A DNA stretch of 15,175 nt from Oscillospiraceae bacterium (GTDB taxonomy: Bacteria > Bacillota_A > Clostridia > Oscillospirales > Oscillospiraceae): contig JAFQPB010000042.1 in assembly GCA_017411905.1 (NCBI GenBank), positions 1-15,175 of the forward strand. The letters run 5' to 3'. Under the pieces are notes generated by a model. The model was given only the letters and a program-made list of their open reading frames with translations. It did no database searches and was not told the DNA's origin. Both the position numbers and the translations under genes were made by a program. This document shows, in pieces, positions 5,887-13,420 of the stretch (position 1 is its first letter; the number at the start of each line of letters is the position of its first letter).

Positions 5887-7878
5887 ATGGCAGATAATGA
5901 CAAGCTGGAATTAGATTTAGAGGATATTATTCGGGAGTTTAGCGAAAAGCCCGTAGAGGAAAAGCTGTCTGCAGCCGGCGATAAAATGAAGGATACCATC
6001 CCGCTGGAGGACGTGGTGCAGGCAAGCCGGGAGCAGGCTGCCTATAAGGAGGATACCAAGCGGTTTATACCGCCAAGGGAGTCTGAAGATACGAAGCAGT
6101 TTGTGCCGGTTACTGCTGAGGAAGAGACCCGCCGGTTTGTTCCCGTCCAAGAGGAAACCAAACGGATCACTGCAGAGGATACGACCCCCATCCCGGAGGA
6201 GAGACCCAAAGAGCCTAAGGTTCTGCGCACACCCTTCCAAATTATGCGGCGCAAGATCGTAGAGGGCCCGGAGCGACAGTACTATGCGCTGCGGGAAAAG
6301 GGTATTGCGGGCATCCAGACGGTAATGGTGCTGAGTTTTTTGGTGGCCTTAGTGGCCATTGGCACAACGGTGGTATATGCTATGGGTTATGTGCCGGAAG
6401 ATCGGCAGCGGCTGATGATATTCAGTCAGCTACTGCTTTTGCTGTTCTCCGCTTTCTTGGGCGCGTTTCAGATGGTAGACGGGCTTTTTGATATTGGAAA
6501 GCTGCGCTTTACACCGGGTACGCTGCTGGCACTGACATTCTTTGTTTGTCTTGCAGATTGTGCTATGTGTTTGGGTGAGGTGCGGGTGCCTTGCACAGCG
6601 GTATTTTGTATTCAGGTCTTTATGTCCCTTTGGGGAGCTGCAATGCAGCGAAAGACCGACACTTCCCGTACTGATACGATGCGGGGGGCGAAAATGCTCT
6701 CCGGCATCGGTGAAAAGCCGGATTTTGACGGCGATGTGGCTGGCTTTGTCCGGTGTGACGGCGACGTGGATGATTTTATGAACACCTACGGCAAGGCCGG
6801 CACGCCGGAAAAGGTACTGGGCTGGTACTGCTTTGCCGCATTCCTCCTATCCCTGACTGTGGGCGGTATGGCTGTGGCAATGAAGGGCTTGTCTTTGGGT
6901 TTGCAGGTGGCGGCAGCTTCGCTGCTGGTTGCTATGCCGGCTACGATGTTTATTACTGTAGCGAGACCTGCGCTGCTTTTGGAAAAGAAGCTGTATAAGC
7001 TGGGCGTTGTGATCTGCGGTTGGGAGGGTGCCAAAGGCCTTGGACGTAAGGCTCGTTTCCCCATCACTGGTAAGGATATTTTTCCTGCGGATACGGTAAG
7101 GTTAAATGGCGTAAAATTCTACGGCGAGCAGGTACCTGCTAAGGTCATCGGCTATGCCGCGGCAGTAGCTGCCAAGGAGGGCGGCAGCATTGCACCTCTT
7201 CTCTCTGAGCTGAAGGACAGCTACAATGTGGAGACCTATGAGGTGGAAAGCTACAAGGCATATAGTGGCGGCATTGGCGGCGGTGTGGACGGTACGGTGG
7301 TTCTTATTGGTACGCTGCCTATGCTGAAAGCCTTCAATGTGGAGATTCCGGGAGATATTCGCCTGCCTGGCGGTATTGGTATTGCGCTGGATGGAAAATT
7401 CTCCTGCCTGCTGGCAGTCAACTATGAAAAGAGCCGGCTGGTTGCCCACGGCTTGCGGGTACTCACCGGGAGCGGCCGTGTAAAGCCGGTACTGGTGACA
7501 GAGGACTTTGTACTGAGCGGTGCGTTTCTCCAAAAAATATTCGGTATCCATCCCAAGAAGATTTTGCGGCCTGCCCCTGAGGAGCGGGAACGGCTCCGTG
7601 GTGTTACCGTAGATGCGCAGGACCGGGTGCTGGCACTGTGTGTCCGCCCGACACTTCCTGCCTACGGCTATGCTATCTCCGGCGGCAGAGCTTACTATCA
7701 CGCAGTACGCTTTGGTATGGTCATCCACATTTTAGGCGGTGTTTTGGGTATTGACGCGATGCTGGCACTGAGCCTGCTGGGCCGTACCGATCTTTTGACC
7801 CCGCTGAATATCCTGCTCTATCAGGCCGTTTGGCTGATCCCCGGTTTCCTGATTACGGAATGGACGAGAACCCTATAA
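5887..7878 (+). CDS. Degenerate (pseudo) P-type ATPase-like membrane protein
   Basis: This 663-residue protein starts 3 bases after rlmB stops, with AAAGGAGG inside rlmB, so the two are co-translated. Seen: a hydrophilic tail (1-135) with acidic-Thr repeats (T57, T69, T81, T91), and membrane helices near 141-167, 175-201, 211-230 and 235-253. A 57-residue loop follows, then helices at 310-333 and 336-360, a soluble region 361-605, and helices at 607-631 and 636-658. This 4+2+2 order is that of P1B ATPases. The soluble region keeps P-type landmarks: MPATMFI before ARPALLLEKKLYKLGV, then SGGIGGGVDGTVVLIG, ALDGKFSCLLAV and VLVTEDFVLSGAFLQKIFGI. The phosphorylated Asp of DKTGT reads FPITG (Pro392), the N-domain His-Pro reads Ala436-Pro, TGD reads Thr-Glu-Asp (538-540) and GDGxND is unrecognisable. 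Inference: a non-catalytic descendant with a structural or sensory role. No frameshift or stop is seen, so it is not a pseudogene. The function is unknown. Confidence 0.7.
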   Translation: MADNDKLELDLEDIIREFSEKPVEEKLSAAGDKMKDTIPLEDVVQASREQAAYKEDTKRFIPPRESEDTKQFVPVTAEEETRRFVPVQEETKRITAEDTTPIPEERPKEPKVLRTPFQIMRRKIVEGPERQYYALREKGIAGIQTVMVLSFLVALVAIGTTVVYAMGYVPEDRQRLMIFSQLLLLLFSAFLGAFQMVDGLFDIGKLRFTPGTLLALTFFVCLADCAMCLGEVRVPCTAVFCIQVFMSLWGAAMQRKTDTSRTDTMRGAKMLSGIGEKPDFDGDVAGFVRCDGDVDDFMNTYGKAGTPEKVLGWYCFAAFLLSLTVGGMAVAMKGLSLGLQVAAASLLVAMPATMFITVARPALLLEKKLYKLGVVICGWEGAKGLGRKARFPITGKDIFPADTVRLNGVKFYGEQVPAKVIGYAAAVAAKEGGSIAPLLSELKDSYNVETYEVESYKAYSGGIGGGVDGTVVLIGTLPMLKAFNVEIPGDIRLPGGIGIALDGKFSCLLAVNYEKSRLVAHGLRVLTGSGRVKPVLVTEDFVLSGAFLQKIFGIHPKKILRPAPEERERLRGVTVDAQDRVLALCVRPTLPAYGYAISGGRAYYHAVRFGMVIHILGGVLGIDAMLALSLLGRTDLLTPLNILLYQAVWLIPGFLITEWTRTL

Positions 7879-7894
7879 GAAAAAGACCGCCGAT

Positions 7895-8066
7895 GTGGCA
7901 CCCTCCGTAAGGAAGGTGCCACAATTATATTCGCCTTACGGCGAGTTATATTGCTTTGCAGTTATATTTGGACTTCGTCCAAGTGATATTGCCTTCGGCA
8001 GTTTTGGGGCGAATATAATATCACTGAAACCGTAAGGTTTCAATATCACTTGACCATAAGGTGGCA
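7895..8066. repeat. Cluster of small hairpins with outer pairing arms
   Basis: The gap 7879-8309 contains no gene. Its first part is a chain of hairpins: gtggcacc/ggtgccac (7895-7922), cgcc-ttac-ggcg (7932-7943), tgc-ttt-gca (7952-7960), ttggac/gtccaa (7968-7982), tgcc-ttc-ggca (7990-8000) and gaaacc-gtaa-ggtttc (8026-8041). They are joined by linkers such as gttatatt and gtgatatt. Outer arms also pair: attatattcgcc (7924-7935) with ggcgaatataat (8008-8019), and tgccac (7917-7922) with gtggca (8061-8066). The first hairpin may end the upstream transcript but lacks a T-run. Confidence 0.7.
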
Positions 8067-8097
8067 TACTCTCGCTGTTTTTAATTGACACCGCATC

Positions 8098-8124
8098 GGC
8101 GGCAGGGGCAAGCCCCCGCCCTAC
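8098..8124. repeat. Short GC-rich hairpin repeat
   Basis: The hairpin ggggc-aa-gcccc lies within ggcgg...ccgccctac. Its ending resembles the gtagggg/cccctac family seen elsewhere in the window. Bases 8125-8230 beyond it are AT-rich spacer in which I see nothing further. Confidence 0.5.
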
Positions 8125-8230
8125 AAGGGGTGTTTTTGAGAGAAAAACAGATGTTTTTCACGGATTTTACACGGAAAAAGGGGACTTTTCCGCAAGTTAG
8201 AGAAAAATTGCATTTTTACCAAAATAATCA

Positions 8231-8259
8231 TTGAAATGCGCGGCGCTTTCGTGTATAAT
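8231..8259 (+). promoter_or_regulatory. Strong sigma-A promoter of the EF-G-like gene
   Basis: TTGAAA (8231-8236) and the perfect TATAAT (8254-8259) are separated by 17 bases. The predicted start is about 40 bases ahead of the start codon, so the leader is short. An AT-rich stretch precedes the -35. Confidence 0.85.
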
Positions 8260-8309
8260 TACCTTAATGTGGTTTTTACCATAAAGGAAGCAAAAGGAGA
8301 TTATTGATT

Positions 8310-10376
8310 ATGCACACTGCAAATTCTATTCGCAACATTTGCTTGCTGGGCCATAGCGGCAGCGGCAAGACCGCTTTGGCGGAAAGCTTACTTTATATGA
8401 CCGGTGCCATCGACCGCATTGGCAAAAATGCAGACGGCAATACGGTTTGTGATTTTGATCCCGAGGAGATTCGCCGTAATATTTCCATCTCCACCGCTGT
8501 GGTTCCTCTGGACTATAAGAATGTGCGCATCAACGTTCTGGACACCCCCGGCGCATTTGACTTTTCCGGCGCTACTGTGGAAGCCCTCCGTGCGGCCGAT
8601 GCAGCTATCTTAGTTATCTCTGCCAAGGACGGCATCACCGTCGGCTTTGAGAAGGCTTGGAAGTACTGTCAGGAGCGCAATATGCCCCGCTTTGTCTACA
8701 TCTCCAAGGTAGACGAGGATAACTCCGATTATAACGCTACCTTCGATGCGCTGCGCGAGAAGTACGGCAATAAGATCGCTCCCATCGTCGTTCCTATCTG
8801 GGACGGAAACCGGAAGGTCACCGGCATCATCGATGTGCTCAACAAGCGCGCCTACGAGATGCAGAACCTGAAGCGGGTAGAGATCGCAGTTCCCGATGGC
8901 AAGGAAGATGTCATTGCTGACTTTAACTATGCCTTGATGGAAGCGGTTGCTGAGACCGATGAGGAGCTGATGGACAAGTTCTTTAACGAAGAGCCCTTTA
9001 CTTATGCGGAAATGATCAAGGGTCTGCATCAGGGTGTTAAGGATCTGAGTATGTTCCCTGTGCTGTGCGGCTCCGGTGTTACCTGCCTCGGCAGTCTGAT
9101 GCTGATGGATCACATTATCGATCTGCTGCCTAACCCCATCGAGGGTAACTATCACAAGGCTACACTTGCGGACGGTACTACCGAAGAGTTCGTCGTTTCT
9201 CCCGGCGGTGTTCCCTCTGCCTTTGTTTGGAAGACTGTTTCCGATCAGTACGGCAAGTACTCTTTCATTAAGGTTCTCTCCGGTACCATTACCTCTGATA
9301 CTGCGCTCGTCAACGCCCGTACCGGTGAGACAGAGAAGCTGGGCAGACTTTACTCTATGTGCGGCAAGAAGGCTACTGAGGTCAAGGAGCTTACCTGCGG
9401 TGACATCGGTGCCATCGGTAAGATGGATAAGGTCAAGACCGGCGATACCCTGTGCGATGCCCGTAAGGTCGTTTCTCTCAAGGGTCTGCCTTACGCACCT
9501 GCTTGCTATTCTATGGCCATTTCTCCCAAGGCAAAGGGTCAGGAAGATAAGGTTGCTGCAGGTCTGAACAGACTGAACGAAGAAGATCCCTCCTTTAGCG
9601 TATATAATAATGCAGAGACCAAGCAGGTGGTCGTGTCCGGTGCCGGTGATCAGCATTTGGATGTTCTGATCGCAAAGCTTAAGAGCCGCTTTGGTGTAGA
9701 CGCTGTATTGTCTACTGCTAAGGTTGCTTACCGCGAAAAGATCAAGAAGACTGTACAGGCACACGGCCGTCATAAGAAGCAGACCGGCGGTTCCGGCCAG
9801 TTCGGTGACGTCTGGGTTCGCTTTGAGCCCCAGGAAGAGCAGGACGAAATGATCTTCGCTGAAGAGGTCTTCGGCGGCTCCGTTCCCAAGAACTTCTATC
9901 CCGCTGTTGAAAAGGGTATTCAGGAAGCGGTTCAGAAGGGCCCGTTGGCTGGCTATCCTATGGTTGGCCTGAAGGCAGTTCTGTACGATGGCTCTTACCA
10001 CCCCGTTGACTCCAACGAAATGGCATTTAAGCTGGCGGCTATCCTTGCCTTCAAGGAAGCAATGCCCAATGCTGCACCCACGCTGCTGGAGCCTATCGGC
10101 TCTTTGGCTGTCACTGTTTCCGAAGCCTACGTTGGTGATGTGATGGGTGATCTGAGCAAGCGCCGTGGCCGTCCTATGGGTATGAATCCCGATGCCGACG
10201 GCAATACCGTGGTCGAGGCCGAAGTGCCTATGGCTGAAATGGGTAGCTATGCTATCGATCTGCGGGCTATGACCCAAGCGCGCGGCTCCTTCACGCTGGA
10301 GTTTGTCCGCTACGAGGAAGTGCCTAAGGCAAATCAGCAGAAGATCATCGATGACGCTAAGAAGGACGAGGAATAA
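8310..10376 (+). CDS. Elongation factor G-like translational GTPase (EF-G paralogue)
   Basis: This 688-residue protein has the five-domain EF-G layout: the GTPase domain, domain II, and C-terminal domains III-V. The latter are recognised by QTGGSGQFGDVWVRFEP, PKNFYPAVEKGIQEA, LYDGSYHPVDSNEMAFKLA and RRGRPMGM. The P loop is intact (GHSGSGKT, 14-21). Switch II reads DTPGAFDF (78-85) where translating EF-G has DTPGHVDF, so the catalytic His is Ala82. The guanine-binding motif is SKVD (132-135) instead of NKxD. It belongs to the EF-G-like family that exists beside canonical fusA in many Clostridia; the exact role is not established. It is not next to rpsL, rpsG or tuf, which fits a second copy. 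The ATG at 8310 has AAGGAGA at a 10-base spacing; an in-frame TTG at 8304 is too close. Codon use resembles the ribosomal protein genes, suggesting strong expression. It is monocistronic. Confidence 0.88.
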   Translation: MHTANSIRNICLLGHSGSGKTALAESLLYMTGAIDRIGKNADGNTVCDFDPEEIRRNISISTAVVPLDYKNVRINVLDTPGAFDFSGATVEALRAADAAILVISAKDGITVGFEKAWKYCQERNMPRFVYISKVDEDNSDYNATFDALREKYGNKIAPIVVPIWDGNRKVTGIIDVLNKRAYEMQNLKRVEIAVPDGKEDVIADFNYALMEAVAETDEELMDKFFNEEPFTYAEMIKGLHQGVKDLSMFPVLCGSGVTCLGSLMLMDHIIDLLPNPIEGNYHKATLADGTTEEFVVSPGGVPSAFVWKTVSDQYGKYSFIKVLSGTITSDTALVNARTGETEKLGRLYSMCGKKATEVKELTCGDIGAIGKMDKVKTGDTLCDARKVVSLKGLPYAPACYSMAISPKAKGQEDKVAAGLNRLNEEDPSFSVYNNAETKQVVVSGAGDQHLDVLIAKLKSRFGVDAVLSTAKVAYREKIKKTVQAHGRHKKQTGGSGQFGDVWVRFEPQEEQDEMIFAEEVFGGSVPKNFYPAVEKGIQEAVQKGPLAGYPMVGLKAVLYDGSYHPVDSNEMAFKLAAILAFKEAMPNAAPTLLEPIGSLAVTVSEAYVGDVMGDLSKRRGRPMGMNPDADGNTVVEAEVPMAEMGSYAIDLRAMTQARGSFTLEFVRYEEVPKANQQKIIDDAKKDEE

Positions 10377-10388
10377 TTCTATAAATAT

Positions 10389-10418
10389 GCGGTGCAGCTT
10401 TGACTGCACCGCTTTTTT
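10389..10418 (+). terminator. Rho-independent terminator of the EF-G-like gene
   Basis: A perfect 9-bp stem gcggtgcag/ctgcaccgc with a 6-base loop is followed by six T residues, 12 bases after the stop codon. Confidence 0.95.
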
Positions 10419-10421
10419 ATG

Positions 10422-10450
10422 TGGCAATTTGTGGAAATATGTGGTAGAAT
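10422..10450 (+). promoter_or_regulatory. Possible weak promoter of the RsmF-like gene
   Basis: TGGCAA (10422-10427) and TAGAAT (10445-10450) are 17 bases apart, with TGG directly before the -10. The -35 is poor, but no better candidate exists between the terminator and the gene. If used, the whole repeat element 10457-10602 would be in the leader. Confidence 0.4.
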
Positions 10451-10456
10451 AAAAAA

Positions 10457-10602
10457 GCCTTCTCCTGGGAGAAGGTGGCAAAAATCTTTGATTTTTGTCG
10501 GATGAGGGGTTTATTTTGTGCTCCATCGCTTCTGCATAGCGAATTTCGGTGCAGGAAAGCCCTCATCCGCCCCTAACGGGGCACCTTCCCCCAGGGGAAG
10601 GC
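10457..10602. repeat. MITE-like element: two inverted hairpin units
   Basis: The left unit (10457-10509) begins gccttctcctgggagaaggtg and ends cggatgagggg. The right unit (10560-10602) is its inverted counterpart, from ccctcatccg to caccttccccc and gaaggc. The unit ends are conserved while the inner stems differ (caaaaatc/gatttttg on the left, cccct/gggg on the right). The 50-base centre has its own hairpin, tcgct/agcga. It contains no ORF. It resembles a non-autonomous dispersed element; the single unit at 281-324 is a relative. Confidence 0.75.
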
Positions 10603-10624
10603 ATTTCAATTCTGGAGGAAAGCT

Positions 10625-11914
10625 ATGCTGCCCGAAGCGTTTTTGAATAGAATGGAAAAAATGCTGGGAGAGGAATACCTGGCATATTTGCAGAGCTTGG
10701 AGCGGCCCCGGGCGGTGGCACTGCGGTTTAATCCCTTAAAAGGGGAGAGACCTTTACTTCCTTTTGTGCAGGAAAATGTCCCTTGGGAGAAAAATGGCCT
10801 TTATTATGACCCGGAAAGCCGTCCGGGCCTGCACCCTTATCACGAGTGCGGCGTATATTATTTGCAGGAGGCAAGTGCGATGTCGGCAGTGGCATTGCTT
10901 GATCCGCAGCCCGGTGAGAGGGTTTGCGATTTGTGCGCGGCACCCGGCGGTAAGTCTACCCAAATTGCCGGACGGATGATGGGGGAGGGATTTCTCCTTT
11001 GCAATGAATGGAGTCCTAAGCGGGCGAAGATTTTATCTCAAAATATCGAGCGGCTTGGGGTTGCCAATGCCCTTGTTACCAACGAAAGCGTGGAAAATCT
11101 GAGCCATCGGATGCCTGGTTTCTTTGACCGGGTATTGGTGGATGCCCCTTGCTCCGGCGAGGGTATGTTCCGCAAGGAAGAAGCGGCAGTTACCGATTGG
11201 AGTCAGGAGACAGTAGAAATGTGCGCCAAGCGGCAGCGGAAAATTTTGCAATCTGCCGCAGATATGGTGCGCCCCGGCGGCAGATTGGTTTACTCCACCT
11301 GCACTTTTGCGCCAGAGGAAAATGAGGAGACGGTGGCTGCCTTTTTGCAGACCCATCCGGAATTTGCAGCAGAGGATGTGGATGCCCTTTGGTTCTCCAA
11401 GGTGGGGACAGGAATGTTCCGGCTTTGGCCTCATAAGCTATTGGGAGAGGGGCACTTTGTGGCGGTTCTGCGTAAGATGGGAGCAGGAAAGACACCGGAG
11501 ACAAATCCGATAGGGGAGAGACTGCCCAAGGCGTGGGATGATTTTGCCCGGGAAATGGGTATTGTTCTGCCAAAAGGCAAGGCAGTATGCTTTGGTGAGA
11601 GGGTCTACTGGGCACCTATCGGAACGCCGGATATTCGCAGCATTCGGGTGCTTCGGCCGGGACTGGAGCTGGGAGAGGTGCGGAAAGGACGTTTTGTGCC
11701 GGCGCACGCCTTGGCACTATGGTTAAAGACGGCAAAAACTGTCCAGTCTTACGATGCACACAGCACGGAAATGGCTGCTTATATTCACGGGGATGTGGTG
11801 CCCTCGGAGAAAACAGGCTGGTGTCTTGTTCAGGCAGATACCTACAGCATCGGCTGGGGCAAGGGCGATGGAAGGATTCTGAAAAATCATTACCCGAAGG
11901 GGTTGCGCAGATAA
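10625..11914 (+). CDS. RsmB/RsmF-family rRNA cytosine-C5 methyltransferase
   Basis: This is a NOL1/NOP2/Sun-type methyltransferase that makes 5-methylcytosine in rRNA (the 16S target C1407 in E. coli RsmF). The protein is 429 residues. An N-terminal RNA-binding portion is followed by a Rossmann SAM domain. That domain has DLCAAPGGKST (102-112), DAPCSGEGMFRK with the product-release Cys176, and YSTCTFAPEENE with the catalytic nucleophile Cys226; both cysteines are present. The C-terminal third, ending in SIGWGKGDGRILKNHYPKGLRR, matches the RsmF-type RNA-binding extension rather than RsmB, which has an N-terminal NusB-like domain. The exact nucleotide modified is not deducible. Start: GGAGGAAAG precedes the ATG. 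A repeat element ends only 22 bases upstream. The murA promoter begins 7 bases after its stop. Confidence 0.9.
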   Translation: MLPEAFLNRMEKMLGEEYLAYLQSLERPRAVALRFNPLKGERPLLPFVQENVPWEKNGLYYDPESRPGLHPYHECGVYYLQEASAMSAVALLDPQPGERVCDLCAAPGGKSTQIAGRMMGEGFLLCNEWSPKRAKILSQNIERLGVANALVTNESVENLSHRMPGFFDRVLVDAPCSGEGMFRKEEAAVTDWSQETVEMCAKRQRKILQSAADMVRPGGRLVYSTCTFAPEENEETVAAFLQTHPEFAAEDVDALWFSKVGTGMFRLWPHKLLGEGHFVAVLRKMGAGKTPETNPIGERLPKAWDDFAREMGIVLPKGKAVCFGERVYWAPIGTPDIRSIRVLRPGLELGEVRKGRFVPAHALALWLKTAKTVQSYDAHSTEMAAYIHGDVVPSEKTGWCLVQADTYSIGWGKGDGRILKNHYPKGLRR

Positions 11915-11921
11915 ATTATAC

Positions 11922-11950
11922 TTTACATAAGTCGGAAAATGTGGTATAAT
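11922..11950 (+). promoter_or_regulatory. Sigma-A promoter of murA
   Basis: TTTACA (11922-11927) and the perfect TATAAT (11945-11950) are separated by 17 bases, with TGG just before the -10. The start of transcription would fall about 35 bases ahead of the murA start. Confidence 0.85.
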
Positions 11951-11992
11951 ATCGAGTGCAATGATTAATAATTCGCAAGGAGAGGATCATCC

Positions 11993-13258
11993 TTGGCAAG
12001 ATATGAAATTCACGGCGGAACACCCCTCCGGGGCTCCGTTACCATAAGCGGTGCGAAAAATGCGGCCGTGGCTATTTTGCCCGCCGCCATACTGATTGAG
12101 GGGAAATGCCGGGTAGAAAATGTTCCGGATATTTCTGATGTGCGTGTCCTGCTTTCTATTTTGCAGGATTTGGGCGTGGTAGTGGAAAAGCTGCCCGGTG
12201 GCACAGTGACCTTAGACAGCACCCATATCCGCAGCACCAAGCCCAATCCCGAACTGGTGAAGAAAATGCGCGCCAGCTATTATCTGATGGGCGCGTTGCT
12301 GTCCCGTTTTGGGCAGGCAGATGTGGCACTGCCCGGCGGCTGCAATTTTGCAAACCGTCCCATTGACCAGCACATTAAGGGCTTTAAGGCACTTGGCGCA
12401 AGGGTAGAGGAGACTGATGCGTATGTGCAACTCTCGCCCGGTGAAAACGGTCTGGCTGGTAATCGGGTCAGCTTGGACGTGGTCAGTGTCGGTGCGACTA
12501 TGAATATTATTATGGCGGCAACCCTGCTGCCCGGGCAGACAGTCATCGAAAATGCGGCAAAAGAGCCTCATATTGTTGACCTTGCCAACTTCCTCAATAC
12601 AATGGGCGCAGATATTTCCGGTGCCGGTACGGATACCATTAAGATTCGGGGAGTGGAGAGACTTACCGGCGGCACCTATGCCATCATTCCTGACCAAATC
12701 GAGGCGGGCACCTATCTTGCGGCAGTTGCGGCGGTGGGTGGCGATGTGCTGGTGAAGAATGTTATTCCCAAGCATATGGAGTGCATTACCTCTAAATTGG
12801 AGGAAATGGGCGTTTCTATAGAAAATTTTGACGATTCTATCCGGATCGTTTCCAACGGTAATCTGACGTGTACCACAGTCAAGACCCGGCCATATCCCGG
12901 TTTTCCTACGGATATGCAGGCACAGATCTGTGTATGTATGACTTTGGCCGATGGTGTCAGCCACCTGACGGAAAATGTCTATGAGACCCGGTTCTTTGGC
13001 TACTGCAATGAGCTGGCGGCTATGGGTGCAGATATTCAGATCAACGGCAAAACGGCAGTGATCACCGGTACGCCCCGGCTTTCCGGCGCGTCGGTAAGCG
13101 CAAAGGATCTTCGCGCAGGCGCGGCTCTCATTATTGCTGGCCTTTCTGCAAGAGGAACGACTTTTGTGGATAATATCCATTATGTGGAGCGCGGATACGA
13201 AAAGCTGATTGAGAAGATGGCCGCCTTGGGTGCGAATATTCAAAGAATTGAAGAGTGA
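11993..13258 (+). CDS. murA: UDP-N-acetylglucosamine 1-carboxyvinyltransferase
   Basis: MurA transfers enolpyruvate from phosphoenolpyruvate to UDP-GlcNAc, the first committed step of peptidoglycan synthesis, in the cytoplasm. The protein is 421 residues, standard for the family. Seen: SGAKNAA with Lys22 and Asn23, MRASYYLMGALLSRFG with Arg92, and the active-site loop LPGGCNFANRPIDQH with Cys116. The later markers DQIEAGTYL, PGFPTDMQAQ and the C-terminal RAGAALIIAGL are also present. The cysteine (not Asp) is the residue alkylated by fosfomycin, so the enzyme should be of the sensitive type. The start is TTG at 11993, chosen because AAGGAGAGG lies 7 bases ahead and the family's N-terminus begins exactly there. 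Many Firmicutes carry two MurA copies; whether this is the main one cannot be told. It is monocistronic, with its own promoter and terminator. Confidence 0.96.
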   Translation: MARYEIHGGTPLRGSVTISGAKNAAVAILPAAILIEGKCRVENVPDISDVRVLLSILQDLGVVVEKLPGGTVTLDSTHIRSTKPNPELVKKMRASYYLMGALLSRFGQADVALPGGCNFANRPIDQHIKGFKALGARVEETDAYVQLSPGENGLAGNRVSLDVVSVGATMNIIMAATLLPGQTVIENAAKEPHIVDLANFLNTMGADISGAGTDTIKIRGVERLTGGTYAIIPDQIEAGTYLAAVAAVGGDVLVKNVIPKHMECITSKLEEMGVSIENFDDSIRIVSNGNLTCTTVKTRPYPGFPTDMQAQICVCMTLADGVSHLTENVYETRFFGYCNELAAMGADIQINGKTAVITGTPRLSGASVSAKDLRAGAALIIAGLSARGTTFVDNIHYVERGYEKLIEKMAALGANIQRIEE

Positions 13259-13260
13259 GT

Positions 13261-13291
13261 AAAAGGGCAAGTGCTTTCCGCTTGCCCTTTT
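13261..13291 (+). terminator. Rho-independent terminator of murA
   Basis: The arms aaaagggcaag (13261-13271) and cttgccctttt (13281-13291) form an 11-bp stem ending in T residues, 2 bases after the stop. The flanking A run makes it usable in the other direction too. Confidence 0.9.
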
Positions 13292-13340
13292 AATAATGTA
13301 AAATTACAGGTTACAAATTATAAATTGCAGAATCAAGAGG

Positions 13341-13405
13341 GTAGGGGCGGATGCCTACATCCGCCCGTTCGGGTTGTGCGGGTCGATGTAGGCATCGACC
13401 CCTAC
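13341..13405. repeat. Palindromic repeat with two mirrored hairpins
   Basis: The outer arms gtagggg and cccctac enclose two hairpins: gggcggat-gcctac-atccgccc and gggtcgat-gtaggc-atcgaccc. The two loops are reverse complements of each other, and the two stems differ at matching positions so that both still pair. It lies in the gap 13259-13807, which has no supported gene. The rest of that gap is the murA terminator, an AT-rich stretch, and the rpsJ promoter and leader. Confidence 0.7.
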
Positions 13406-13420
13406 GGTGTTTTATAATGG

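Noticed and set aside
7895..7922. Rho-independent terminator after the pseudo-ATPase gene
   Set aside because: The stem is good (8 bp plus 3), but it is followed by aattatattcg rather than a T-run, so I list it only as part of the hairpin cluster.
8610..10526. 638-codon open frame on the minus strand opposite the EF-G-like gene
   Set aside because: It is a shadow caused by the strong codon bias of the plus-strand gene. The translation has no family resemblance, and it runs across the terminator of that gene.
12212..13270. 352-codon minus-strand frame opposite murA
   Set aside because: Antisense shadow of a clear murA. No ribosome binding site or recognisable domain.
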